NCBI RefSeq assembly: GCF_020911925.1
Contig: NZ_CP087134.1
Location: forward strand, 5,642,001 to 5,706,000
DNA from: Flavobacterium cupriresistens
GTDB lineage: Bacteria; Bacteroidota; Bacteroidia; Flavobacteriales; Flavobacteriaceae
Direction: 5' to 3'
Length of the DNA: 64,000 nt
Below the pieces are notes generated by a model. That model saw only the letters and a list, made by a program, of their open reading frames with translations, did not search any database and was not told the DNA's origin. Shown one piece after another: positions 17,301 to 26,300 of the stretch. The position numbers and the translations under genes were made by a program. Each line of letters opens with the position of its first letter. The first letter of the stretch is position 1.

Positions 17301-18464
17301 TTACTTGATTTTTATAATTTGCCCCCTTTCATTTCTGGAATTGCTTCCAATAATAAAATTTGCATTTTTGGGGAAAATCTTAAAAGTAATACGCTTATCT
17401 TTAATAGTTTCTATGATTTTGATACAATTTCTAAATGAAACATGCTGATTATCTAAAATAATCTCCACTCTTTTACCCTTCAAAACCTGCCACGAATTTA
17501 CCATTTTTTCTTTTTTGAAATCGAATATATCGACTTTATTTTTCAAAATAACAGACAAATTTTCAGACAAATTTATATCTGAAGAATACAAAACATAACT
17601 TTCCGGTCCCGGTTTGACTTTTGATTTTCCCTGAAACATTTTAACAAATGAAAAAAAGAGAATTCCCATTTTTATGAAAACAGAAAAAAACAACGATTTC
17701 TTAAAATGTTTTTGGTAAAAAAACGTCATAGCTTCCTGGAAACGTTTCATGTATTTTTCGTCTTTCACGGTACTTTCTCCCTTGTAATGCAGTACCGCTG
17801 TGTCGTGAAAATAATAGTTTTCTTTTTCCTTTAACAAAGCCCGATACGAGAGATCAATGTCGTCTGCGTACATAAAACAAGCTTCATCGAAACCTTTCAA
17901 ATCAAGGTACAGATCTCTTTTCATCAACATAAAAGCACCTACCAGAATAGCTACTTTTCCGGTTTCATTTTCTGAAATATGTTGTGCGTAATATTGATTA
18001 AAAAGACGCCATTGCGGGAAAACTTTATACAAACCAAAAATCTTGGTAAAAGCTACCCAGGGTGTTGGAATTCCACGTTTACTTTCAGGTAAAAAATTAC
18101 CTGTTCCGTCAATCAACTTACAACCCACAATTCCTAAATTGGTTTGTTCTTCGGCGAAAGCCAAAATTTTAACAAAACTATCTTCCGCTACAATTGTATC
18201 GGGGTTAAGAATGCAAACGTATTTTCCCTGTGCTTGTGCCACTCCAATATTATTTCCTTTCGGAAAACCGAAATTCTCTTTGTTCTCAATTAATTTCACA
18301 GTAGGAAATCGCTCTTTCATCATCAAACAGCTGTCATCAGAGGAATTATTATCTATTACTATAATTTCTGCATCAAGAGTGGAGATGGCATTTTGAACAC
18401 TTAAAACGCATTGTTCCAGAAAATAACGGACATTATAATTGAGAATAATAACTGATAATTGCAT
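17301..18464 (-). CDS. Family 2 glycosyltransferase
   Basis: The 387-residue protein begins with the GT2 fold (LSVIILNYNVRYFLEQCVLSV, then VIDNNSSDDS, NFGFPKGNNIG and ILNPDTIV), resembling WbbL-type rhamnosyltransferases that use dTDP-sugars. Residues after about 255 include a hydrophobic, probably membrane-associated helix pair and a C-terminal region of about 110 residues unlike the catalytic core. It likely adds a sugar to a lipid-linked surface polysaccharide. It is transcribed with the outer-membrane protein gene upstream after 30 bases. Confidence 0.9.
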   Translation of the reverse strand: MQLSVIILNYNVRYFLEQCVLSVQNAISTLDAEIIVIDNNSSDDSCLMMKERFPTVKLIENKENFGFPKGNNIGVAQAQGKYVCILNPDTIVAEDSFVKILAFAEEQTNLGIVGCKLIDGTGNFLPESKRGIPTPWVAFTKIFGLYKVFPQWRLFNQYYAQHISENETGKVAILVGAFMLMKRDLYLDLKGFDEACFMYADDIDLSYRALLKEKENYYFHDTAVLHYKGESTVKDEKYMKRFQEAMTFFYQKHFKKSLFFSVFIKMGILFFSFVKMFQGKSKVKPGPESYVLYSSDINLSENLSVILKNKVDIFDFKKEKMVNSWQVLKGKRVEIILDNQHVSFRNCIKIIETIKDKRITFKIFPKNANFIIGSNSRNERGQIIKIK

Positions 18465-18494
18465 GAAAAGAAAAAATATATATTTTTGCGAAAG

Positions 18495-19688
18495 TTAGAA
18501 ATTTTCAGCCAATCCCAGTCGCAATGACCAATCGTTTTTGCTGACTCCAAAATCTAAAACTAAATTACTGCTGTTTTGTTTGTTCCATTTAATCCGCAAT
18601 CCTGTCCCGACGGCCGGATTCCATTTGGCGAATTGATAGGTATCCAATTTCGAAACGGAAGAAACATTAGCAAAAAACACCGCGCCAATAAATCCGTTTT
18701 TGGTTATATCGGTTCTGTATTCACTTTCAAAATAGAGCAGCGCATTACTTCTGTATCTGTTTTTGGTAAAACCACGTCCTGTTTTTCCTTCACGATCCCA
18801 GCCAATACTGGGCAAATCGAGATAATGGGGTTTTCCTCCAAAAGTAGACCAATAAAAGGCTCTTGAAGCCCAAACCCTGTGCTTGGTCTTGCTGAACGAA
18901 TGGTACTTTCTGGCATCAACATACAAAGATCTCCACTTATCCCCTTCTACTCCGCTTGTATTGATTCTTAGATCTGCTTCAACATACAAACCCTGCTCGG
19001 GATTAATGGTATTCTTTCTGGAATCGTACAATCCCTGAAAAGCATATCCGAATGAAGTTTCATTAGAAAAATCACCTTTCATATATTTGAAATAATCCGT
19101 TTCTTCTTCGATATAAGATTCTTCGGAAAGATTTTGATAATTATCGAATAACAACCCTAATCCCATTCGGAAATTACCAACGACCTTGCGGTTGGCAAAT
19201 TGATAAAAACGCCACTGCTGATAATCTAAAGTTGACATTTCTTCTTTGGCATTGTGCTCTCCTAAACCATAAGTGAGCTGAGGATAAATCAGATACCGAT
19301 AATCTCCGATAAAATTCCATTTATCATCTTTGGTATAAATATAAGTCTGAATCGGAAAAACATATTGATTGGAGAAACTGAAATAGGGCGAAAAAGTAAC
19401 TTGTGACATTTTGGTTTTTTCATGATCGTCGCCCAGATAAAAACTCGTCAAAAAAGAAACCACCAATCCCGTACTTGAATTGGCATCAACAGGAACGGGT
19501 AATAAAGAGAAAGCCAATTTTTTGTCTTTACTTTTTTTAACAGAATCGTTTTTATTGAAGAGCTTATAGAGAACATCCCGAATGTCATTCTTTTCCACAG
19601 CAGTACTGTCATTTTGCGAATAACAAACCGACATCAAAAAAAAGAAAAACAAGAGGGATTTTGTTTTCAAACTATTCATTAAAAGCAA
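18495..19688 (-). CDS. BamA/TamA-like outer-membrane beta-barrel protein
   Basis: The 397-residue product has a signal peptide (start either ATG at 19688 or, more typical, at 19679, MNSLKTKSLLFFFFLMSVCYSQ) and a C-terminal 16-strand-like barrel: alternating aromatic strands, a GREGKTGRGFTKNRYRSNAL loop and a terminal Phe after RLGLAENF, the usual beta-signal for outer-membrane insertion. There are no recognisable POTRA domains, so it is a short barrel-only member of the surface antigen (D15) family. The gene lies 30 bases upstream of the glycosyltransferase, possibly in one transcript. Confidence 0.85.
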   Translation of the reverse strand: MLLMNSLKTKSLLFFFFLMSVCYSQNDSTAVEKNDIRDVLYKLFNKNDSVKKSKDKKLAFSLLPVPVDANSSTGLVVSFLTSFYLGDDHEKTKMSQVTFSPYFSFSNQYVFPIQTYIYTKDDKWNFIGDYRYLIYPQLTYGLGEHNAKEEMSTLDYQQWRFYQFANRKVVGNFRMGLGLLFDNYQNLSEESYIEEETDYFKYMKGDFSNETSFGYAFQGLYDSRKNTINPEQGLYVEADLRINTSGVEGDKWRSLYVDARKYHSFSKTKHRVWASRAFYWSTFGGKPHYLDLPSIGWDREGKTGRGFTKNRYRSNALLYFESEYRTDITKNGFIGAVFFANVSSVSKLDTYQFAKWNPAVGTGLRIKWNKQNSSNLVLDFGVSKNDWSLRLGLAENF

Positions 19689-19776
19689 TTTAAGAATCGA
19701 TTCTTACAAATTTAAAGTTTTCTTAATAAAATTTAGATATATTCGGGGAGAATATTTTCCAGAAGAGTATATTTGG

Positions 19777-19816
19777 AATTGTTTAAATCCTATAAGTTAT
19801 TTAAGTTCATTTAACT
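19777..19816. repeat. Half copy of the ATATAAGTCAT repeat family
   Basis: TTTAAATCCTATAAGTTATT and the following TTAAGTTCATTTAA resemble one arm of the inverted repeat at 6388-6461. It lies between divergent genes. Confidence 0.5.
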
Positions 19817-19855
19817 GGGTATTAATTGAAAAGATCACTGTTAACGAAAATCACT

Positions 19856-19863
19856 TATTTTTG
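19856..19863 (+). promoter_or_regulatory. -7 promoter element of the 19920-20892 pair
   Basis: TATTTTTG matches TAnnTTTG exactly, 56 bases before the start at 19920; no good TTG is seen at the expected distance. Confidence 0.5.
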
Positions 19864-19919
19864 GGCTTTTTGAATTATCCTTGTTTCTTTTAAAAATAAT
19901 TATCTAATAAACTAAAAAC

Positions 19920-20483
19920 ATGATTCGTTTACCAGTTTCATTTCTTGTTGTTTTATTTTTTATTTCCGGTTTTACTAACAAGAGAAATACTCGGGATCTG
20001 GTAAAAGAAAATGATTGGTACATAGCGGGGCCGGTCAAAGAGAATCAGACAACTCTAAACGAAATTCGGCAGAAAGAAGGGGTTCTTCGCGTAACGGCCA
20101 AAGACAGTCCGGTTGGGGAAATTGAATTGAATGTGATGATTACAGCATCCGACTCCAATGATGGTGTCGCGACTAATTTATCAGACCATTCAAAATTTGT
20201 GAGCATTACCTATAAATCCACCCAACTTATTAAATTGCAGGCTCGCGAAGGAAACAAAGAAGGAACGGGTTGCATACATGGAGGTTCACACCCGAGAGTT
20301 GATTTACCTGCATCTCCGAATAAATTTACAACCTTGAAAATTCCGTGGACCCATTTTAAGCAAGATGGTTTGCCGAACGGAAAACTTTTAGACATATACA
20401 ATCTTTGCAAATTCAATTTTGTGAATTACAATCCGGCATCAGGATCTGTTCTGGAAATAAAATCGGTTATCCTTCAAAACTAA
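19920..20483 (+). CDS. Secreted protein of unknown function
   Basis: This 187-residue protein has an N-terminal signal peptide (MIRLPVSFLVVLFFISGFT) and a beta-rich mature region with a CIHGGSHPRVDLP loop near 118-130 and a C-terminal SGSVLEIKSVILQN strand. The layout resembles jelly-roll carbohydrate-binding-like modules, which often end with a strand of this type, but that is a weak impression. It is followed after 7 bases by another small secreted protein, and the two probably form an operon. Confidence 0.7.
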   Translation: MIRLPVSFLVVLFFISGFTNKRNTRDLVKENDWYIAGPVKENQTTLNEIRQKEGVLRVTAKDSPVGEIELNVMITASDSNDGVATNLSDHSKFVSITYKSTQLIKLQAREGNKEGTGCIHGGSHPRVDLPASPNKFTTLKIPWTHFKQDGLPNGKLLDIYNLCKFNFVNYNPASGSVLEIKSVILQN

Positions 20484-20490
20484 AATCAAT

Positions 20491-20892
20491 ATGAAAAACA
20501 AAATTCAGCTCTTTCTTTTCTTCCTTCTGGTATTTTCAAATTTCGGCTTCAGCCAAGAAAAAACTATTCCGGCAAAAACAAATATAAACGGTGTTTGGGA
20601 AGACATCAATTCAGGTGTTCAGAATGCTGTGGCCATTATCACAGAACAAAATGGAAAAGTCATTTTTTCTCATTATTTAGAATGGAAAGGACAAAAATTT
20701 ACAGAAAGCGGAATCGGAAAAAGAACCGGAAATACCATAATCTATACCGTTGATGTGACACTACCGATTGAAGGCTGGGCAACACAAGGCACCCATACCC
20801 TGACTCTTTCTGCAGACGGCAATACTCTTGAAGGCACTTATATAGACAATAAAAAAAGAACCGGAGCGATTGCTTTTAAGCGCGTGAGGTGA
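20491..20892 (+). CDS. Small secreted protein of unknown function
   Basis: The 133-residue product has a signal peptide (MKNKIQLFLFFLLVFSNFGFSQ). The mature part is beta-rich (NINGVWEDINSGVQNAVAII, GTHTLTLSADGNTLEGTYID), resembling small lipocalin-like or extracellular beta-sandwich proteins, with a basic end (KKRTGAIAFKRVR). No specific family is recognised. It starts 7 bases after the preceding secreted-protein gene. Confidence 0.7.
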   Translation: MKNKIQLFLFFLLVFSNFGFSQEKTIPAKTNINGVWEDINSGVQNAVAIITEQNGKVIFSHYLEWKGQKFTESGIGKRTGNTIIYTVDVTLPIEGWATQGTHTLTLSADGNTLEGTYIDNKKRTGAIAFKRVR

Positions 20893-20901
20893 GGGTTTTT
20901 T

Positions 20902-21046
20902 AGTCGCAGTCGCAGTTATGCTGAGGGGTGAAAAAGTCGCAGTCGCAGTTTTCAGTCGCGGTTAACCTGGGACTGAAAACTGGGGCCGGAAACTGGGACT
21001 GAAAACTGGGACTGAAAACTGAGACTGGAAACTGAGACTGAAAACT
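20902..21046. repeat. ACTGAGACTGAA / CGCAGTCGCAGT repeat
   Basis: Between convergent genes, AGTCGCAGTCGCAGTT occurs twice, followed by about seven degenerate 12-base units of the type ACTGGGACTGAA or ACTGAGACTGAA. Short related pieces occur at 30355-30385 and 31035-31076, always in intergenic ends. Confidence 0.75.
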
Positions 21047-21047
21047 T

Positions 21048-22238
21048 TCACAGATGCAACTGAATCTTATATCTGTTGCAGATTTTCATGACCAGTAACA
21101 TAATTGTCGAAAAAACTAAAGACCAGATAATTCCGGGAAGTCCTTCGCGAAAATAGTCGGGAATTATATGCAGATTAAAAGCCTTACTGAAATAGTAAAT
21201 AACACCCGGTAAAATATAAATCAATAAAGGATTTGCGGCGGCGGGCATAAAGAAATTACTCCATTTGGTTTGTTTTTTGATCTCCATTAGCCAATAAAGA
21301 AAATAGAAAAGCACTGTGCAAATTGTTGCTGAAAACATAGTCCAGGATGGAGTTCCTTTTATTTTTGAGATTCCGAAATAGGGTCTTAACAAATAGCCGG
21401 TTACAAAAAACAAAACCGCAAAACCAATCACAGCCCAATTTACTTTTGGCGCTACTTTTCGATCAAAAAACAGTAACGAAATAACCACACCTGCTGCTAC
21501 CAGCGAAGCATGCGTCAAATGTCCTGCAATAAAATTAAACCACGAGTTCTGATGAAGTGCTGATTCGGGTATTAGATTAATTGAATTGGCGACAACACAA
21601 ACAATCAAAAACAAAATCATTGCCCCTAATTTTCCTGAAACCAACCAATAATAAACTACTGTTAGCAGATACGCCCATCCGATTAAGCCTAAAATTCCCC
21701 ACCATTGTGGTGTCATCCCTATTGCTCCGGTGTTTTGAACGTATAGAAAATAGAGTGTCACTAACACGGCTATTCCACCATATTGCAAGGTGTTTTTTAG
21801 CCACAACGGGAAATTCTTGTCGTACTTATTCCAAATCGGAATTGGCATTGTAAACGCTAAAAGTCCCCAAAAGGCTGGAGTTATAATCATCTTTGCAGCG
21901 TCGTAACCGTCACTTGCATTGACCATAAAAACGCCAATAATGATTAAAGCCAAAGCTCTTTTTAAAGTATGTGTCCAAATCGTTTTAGAACTATCTCCTT
22001 TTACTAATCGCGCATTAAAAGCAAAAGGAATCGACATTCCGACGATAAATAAAAATGCCGGAAAAACTAAATCAACAAAGGTCATAGCATCTGCATCTGC
22101 GGGCATGTGCTTCATCCATTGCGGTACATTTTTAACGCTTGCCAGTTCATTGACAAAAATCATCACAAAAATGGTGATTCCACGTAAAGCATCTATCGAA
22201 ATAATCCTTTGATTGTATAAATTTTCTTTTATTTTCAT
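21048..22238 (-). CDS. DUF5009 family membrane protein (acyltransferase-like), paralogue
   Basis: The 396-residue protein is a second member of the same family as 5107-6378: RIISIDALRGITIFVMIFVNE at the N-terminus, FVDLVFPAFLFIVGMSIPFAF, about ten membrane helices, and VFSTIMLLVMKI near the C-terminus. The family is related to YeiB and human HGSNAT, which acetylate sugars across a membrane. The substrate is unknown. It stands alone, converging on the repeat tract and divergent from the CpsB-like gene. Confidence 0.85.
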   Translation of the reverse strand: MKIKENLYNQRIISIDALRGITIFVMIFVNELASVKNVPQWMKHMPADADAMTFVDLVFPAFLFIVGMSIPFAFNARLVKGDSSKTIWTHTLKRALALIIIGVFMVNASDGYDAAKMIITPAFWGLLAFTMPIPIWNKYDKNFPLWLKNTLQYGGIAVLVTLYFLYVQNTGAIGMTPQWWGILGLIGWAYLLTVVYYWLVSGKLGAMILFLIVCVVANSINLIPESALHQNSWFNFIAGHLTHASLVAAGVVISLLFFDRKVAPKVNWAVIGFAVLFFVTGYLLRPYFGISKIKGTPSWTMFSATICTVLFYFLYWLMEIKKQTKWSNFFMPAAANPLLIYILPGVIYYFSKAFNLHIIPDYFREGLPGIIWSLVFSTIMLLVMKICNRYKIQLHL

Positions 22239-22362
22239 AAATTATTGCACTTTTAATACCACCAAATATACTATAAATCTAAAATGATAACTTAGATTAT
22301 TACCTTAATTTTGGGGCCTAAAATTCCATTTAACAAATTCTCTAAAAACACCTCTTTTTTTT

Positions 22363-22370
22363 TACTTTTG
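22363..22370 (+). promoter_or_regulatory. -7 element immediately before the CpsB-like gene
   Basis: TACTTTTG matches TAnnTTTG and ends only 4 bases before the ATG at 22375. The predicted transcription start falls at or next to the start codon, implying a leaderless mRNA. Confidence 0.6.
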
Positions 22371-22374
22371 CCGC

Positions 22375-23112
22375 ATGTTATCATTTTTAAAATCAAAACC
22401 GTTTCTAAAGGATCTTCTTTCGGAAAACTACGTCGATATTCATTCCCATTTACTACCGGGAATCGATGATGGCGCCAAAACCATAACCGAAACGCTCGAA
22501 CTTACCAAAGGGTTTCAGGAAATTGGAATTTCTCAATTTATTACAACGCCACATATCAAACATCATATTTGGGATAATTCGTCTCAATCTATTAGTACAA
22601 ATCAAAAACAAGCAGCAATTGCCTTAGAAGAAAACGGCATTAAAATTCCATTTCAGGCTGCGGCAGAATATTTCGTTGATGATTGGTTTGAGCATCATTT
22701 TAAATCTGAAAAACTACTTACTTTAAAAGACAATTATGTGCTGATAGAGATCTCCTATATCAGTCCGCCCATACAATTGCATAAAATACTTTTTGACTTA
22801 CGAGTTGCAGGTTACACCCCCATTTTAGCACATCCCGAAAGATACCTGTATTATCATAAAAACTTCAAAGAATACGAAAAACTAAAGAAAACCGGTTGTT
22901 TGTTTCAGCTGAATTTACTGGCTGTTGTTGGCTATTATGGTAATGAAATTACCCAAATCACAGAAGAGTTGTTAAAAAGAGGAATGTATAATTTTGTGGG
23001 ATCTGATGTGCATCACCATACCCATATTAAGGAATTTTACAAAAAGGTAAAAGTGCGAGACATTACTGCTCTAAAGGAAGTTATCTCGAACAATCAATTT
23101 TTTAGGTTCTAA
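22375..23112 (+). CDS. CpsB/CapC-type tyrosine-protein phosphatase (PHP fold)
   Basis: The 245-residue protein has the PHP metal-site motifs YVDIHSHLLPGIDDGAKT (19-36), TTPHIKHHIW, LAHPERYLYY and VGSDVHHHTHI. This is the CpsB/YwqE family of manganese-dependent phosphotyrosine phosphatases that control capsule or exopolysaccharide export by dephosphorylating Wzc-type kinases. It is convergent with, and directly abuts, the sugar-phosphate transferase gene (stop codons at 23110-23112 and 23113-23115). No Wzc kinase is in the window. Confidence 0.9.
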   Translation: MLSFLKSKPFLKDLLSENYVDIHSHLLPGIDDGAKTITETLELTKGFQEIGISQFITTPHIKHHIWDNSSQSISTNQKQAAIALEENGIKIPFQAAAEYFVDDWFEHHFKSEKLLTLKDNYVLIEISYISPPIQLHKILFDLRVAGYTPILAHPERYLYYHKNFKEYEKLKKTGCLFQLNLLAVVGYYGNEITQITEELLKRGMYNFVGSDVHHHTHIKEFYKKVKVRDITALKEVISNNQFFRF

Positions 23113-24531
23113 TTAATAAGCGTTCTCTTCTCCATTAAAAACATTAATAATCGTTCTGACGATAATTTTCATATCCAATAATAAACTCCAGTTTTCGATA
23201 TACCAAATATCATACTCGACTCTGTTTTCCATATCGATAAGTTCTTTTGTTTCGCCACGATACCCATTAACTTGTGCCCAGCCTGTTATTCCGGGTTTTG
23301 CATATTGTCTTACTAAGTAATTATTGATCAGTTCACTGTATTCTTTTGCCAGATTTACCATGTGCGGTCTTGGACCAACAACGGACATATCGCCTAAAAA
23401 AACATTAAAAAACTGTGGCAATTCATCAACACTTGTTTTCCGAATAAAAGCGCCAAACCTCGTAATTCTGCTATCTCCCTTTCCTGCTTGTTTATCGTGT
23501 GCCAAATCATTGACATACATACTTCTGAACTTAAAACACATAAAAGTTTGATTGTCTCTTCCTGAACGCTCTTGCTTAAAAAAAACCGGTCCGGGCGATT
23601 CTATTTTTATAATCAGCGCTACGATTGGCAAAAGCCATGGAAAAATCAATACAATAACGGCTAGAGAGAAACAAATATCAAATACTTTTTTAACAAGTCT
23701 GTTTGAAGCAAATTCTAAAGGCTCCGGGCGAAACATGAGAACAGGTGTGTTTTCATAGAAGACCACCTCAACTTTACTTGACTTTGTGTACAATTGAAAA
23801 TCGGGAATAAACTTGATCCGAATCATATTCTGCTCGCAAATTTTGATGAGTTTATTGATTATTTCCACTTTATCGATGTGAAGCGCTACATACATTTCAT
23901 CCACTTTTTCTTTGACAATAAAATCCTGAATACTATCAAACTCTCCTAAAAAAGGGCCTGAAATAGTAGACGAAACGGCCGTTCTATCATCAAAAAAACC
24001 TAAAAATCGATACCCATAAGTTAAATCCTTGGCTAATATTTTACGCATTCTTTCTCCGGTATCATTGGCTCCAACGATAATCACTTTTTGAAAGTTATAA
24101 CCATTGGCTCTGATTTTCTTTAAAATTTTCATCAGTATATAGCGGAAGATCATTATGATAAAAAAGAAAAACAAATAGAAGAACAACAGCCGAAGTCTTG
24201 AAACATCTTCGTATTTCAGGAAGACAACAAAAATGGAAACTATCGCAGCATGAATGAGAATTTTGTTTATTGTCCTTCTTAATATCGATTCTATGCGTTC
24301 AATTCGTACCATTCGATAAGAGTCTCTATAAAGTAACAAACCGATCCAGATTAAATTCATCAGCAAAACAATAGCCCTCTCTTCTTTTGAAGAAAGCTCC
24401 TCTAAATTTCCAAATCGCGCCAAGGCTGAAAGATTGATTGCCGCATTTAATAATAAGATATCAAAAAAGACAAACAAAAGTTTGAAATAACGGGAAATAC
24501 GGTAATTGGAGATCTTTTGTGAAATTGTCAT
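23113..24531 (-). CDS. Exopolysaccharide polyprenyl-phosphate glycosylphosphotransferase
   Basis: The 472-residue protein is a WcaJ/WbaP-type initiating enzyme that moves a sugar-1-phosphate to undecaprenyl phosphate. Residues 1-130 hold four membrane helices, 145-250 a Rossmann-like CoA-binding-type domain (VIIVGANDTGERMRKIL), and 275-472 the catalytic domain with VKKVFDICFSLAV, SPGPVFFKQERSGRD, CFKFRSM, KTSVDELPQFFNV and VVGPRPH. It starts surface polysaccharide assembly, fitting the adjacent CpsB-like phosphatase and the glycosyltransferase at 17301. The sugar cannot be read from sequence. Confidence 0.93.
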   Translation of the reverse strand: MTISQKISNYRISRYFKLLFVFFDILLLNAAINLSALARFGNLEELSSKEERAIVLLMNLIWIGLLLYRDSYRMVRIERIESILRRTINKILIHAAIVSIFVVFLKYEDVSRLRLLFFYLFFFFIIMIFRYILMKILKKIRANGYNFQKVIIVGANDTGERMRKILAKDLTYGYRFLGFFDDRTAVSSTISGPFLGEFDSIQDFIVKEKVDEMYVALHIDKVEIINKLIKICEQNMIRIKFIPDFQLYTKSSKVEVVFYENTPVLMFRPEPLEFASNRLVKKVFDICFSLAVIVLIFPWLLPIVALIIKIESPGPVFFKQERSGRDNQTFMCFKFRSMYVNDLAHDKQAGKGDSRITRFGAFIRKTSVDELPQFFNVFLGDMSVVGPRPHMVNLAKEYSELINNYLVRQYAKPGITGWAQVNGYRGETKELIDMENRVEYDIWYIENWSLLLDMKIIVRTIINVFNGEENAY

Positions 24532-25126
24532 ATTTGGGGGATCAAGCTTAATCGTTTTGAATCTAAACTTAATAAAATTTTACTAACGCAAAGTACCATT
24601 TTAATTATATAATTCAAGATGTTCGTTATATTAATCTGTTTAATTGTAATGTGAGTCGAAACAGTATTGCAACGACTTAAAAAACTACTCGAGCAAGAGC
24701 TATCACATAGATTGGTTCTTGCAAAAAGGTTTTCACCGGCATTGAATATTGTTTCTGTTTTTCTTTATATCAACTGTCTTCTATTCTAAAGCAACCGTCA
24801 TTTTAAAATTTAACAATCAGCTACTCTCTCTAAAAGCATACTTTAAAACTTATACTACAAATCTAGCCAGAAATTACAAAATAAAACATCTAAAATCACA
24901 ATGCGTTAATATCCGCATAGTTTTAATTAATAATCACTGAACTGCTGTTCGTAATCAGGCAAAAAAAGCGAGCTACTTTCCGCTTCTTAAAGCATTGATT
25001 TTAAATTAGGAGTCCAAAAAAGCTGCTTCTTATCTTACTTCCTAATCCAAAACCAGTCCTTTAAATTATTTTTATACTGTTCTTTTATTTTTTACTTTTA
25101 GCTGACCTGATCCTAAAGTTTGCGCA
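24532..25126. other. Intergenic region without a recognised gene
   Basis: This 595-base stretch separates divergent genes. A 63-codon frame at 24749-24940 is of low complexity and lacks promoter or family support. I see no RNA gene or complete repeat. TACTTTTA at about 25090-25100 could be part of the promoter of the gene at 25127. Confidence 0.5.
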
Positions 25127-26095
25127 ATGATAAAAACATTTTCCTTATTTTTCTTAATCCTATCATCAACATATGGTCAAGTTTCAGGTTGTACAGATCC
25201 TCTTTCTAAAAATTACAATCCGTCTGCCACATTAAATGACGGAAGTTGTTTGTATCAAAATTTAAAAATAAAACCGGAATACTCCATTAGATTAAGTGAT
25301 TCTGTAAAAGAAACCTCAGGACTAATTGCATTCGACAACTTATTATGGACACACAATGACGATCACGATACGACCGTCTATGGATTAGATTCTTTAGGGA
25401 AAATCAGAAAAAAAGTTATTCTTAAACCTGTACTTAATCAGGACTGGGAAGAAATTTCGCAAGACAGTACCCATTTATATCTGGGTGATTTTGGAAATAA
25501 CTTGCACGGAAACCGAAACGATCTCCATATTTTGAAAATCGAAAAAAGAGGTTTTACAGAAGAAAACCCCATTATAGACACTATTTCCTTTTCGTATTCC
25601 GATCAAAATGATTTCAAACCACAGAAAGGAAATACAACTAATTTTGACTGTGAAGCTTTTATAGTATCGAAAGACAGTATTTATATATTTTCTAAACAAT
25701 GGGACTCCTCTAAAACCCACATTTATGCATTGCCAAACCAACCCGGAAATCATATTGCCCAATACAAAGAAAGTATTGATACAAAAGGTTTAGTAACAGG
25801 CGCCACTTATTTAGAATCCAAAAAACTGGTCGTCCTTTGTGGTTATTCTAAAACTGGAAAAACCTTTTTATACCTTTTATACGATTTTAAAGACCATCAT
25901 TTCTCCAGCGGAAATAAAAGAAAAATAGCACTTAAACTCCCTTTTCATCAGATAGAAGGAATCGCTACGAAAGATGGCCTACATTATTATTTAACTAACG
26001 AATCTTTGACTCGAAAACCAATTCTGAATGTGCCACAGCAGATGCATTATTTTGATTTGAGTACTTTATTAAATTCTTATCTGAATCAATTATAA
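25127..26095 (+). CDS. Secreted protein with N-terminal GCTDP-NYNP-DGSC motif
   Basis: The 322-residue protein has a signal peptide (MIKTFSLFFLILSSTYGQ) followed by a two-cysteine module at about 21-41 (GCTDPLSKNYNPSA, then NDGSCLY), a short repeat common in secreted Bacteroidota proteins. The rest (45-320) looks like a beta-propeller-like domain with LWTHNDDHDTTVYGLD, WEEISQDSTHLYLGDFGNN and FDCEAFIVSKDSIYIFSK, resembling esterase-like or phytase-like secreted propellers. No catalytic residues can be assigned. No T9SS C-terminal sorting domain is visible. Confidence 0.75.
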   Translation: MIKTFSLFFLILSSTYGQVSGCTDPLSKNYNPSATLNDGSCLYQNLKIKPEYSIRLSDSVKETSGLIAFDNLLWTHNDDHDTTVYGLDSLGKIRKKVILKPVLNQDWEEISQDSTHLYLGDFGNNLHGNRNDLHILKIEKRGFTEENPIIDTISFSYSDQNDFKPQKGNTTNFDCEAFIVSKDSIYIFSKQWDSSKTHIYALPNQPGNHIAQYKESIDTKGLVTGATYLESKKLVVLCGYSKTGKTFLYLLYDFKDHHFSSGNKRKIALKLPFHQIEGIATKDGLHYYLTNESLTRKPILNVPQQMHYFDLSTLLNSYLNQL

Positions 26096-26300
26096 CAAAC
26101 CCATTAACTGTAATTCAGCTAAATGCTATTTAACACATAGATTTAGGATTATCAATTTGAGGTATTTCAAGAAAATTACAATTTCTTCACATAGCCCTAT
26201 GTGATTTATTTAAAGTAAAACGTCTTTTCTAATCTTTGTTAACTATGGCTCTAAGTGTTAAAATTAATTGTAACCAAAGAGTTTAATAATAGTTATGTAT

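Noticed and set aside
18481..18488. TATTTTTG element on the plus strand
   Set aside because: No plus-strand gene follows; it lies between two minus-strand genes and is probably chance in AT-rich sequence.
24749..24940. 63-codon plus-strand frame
   Set aside because: Low-complexity sequence without promoter, signal or family pattern; treated as intergenic.
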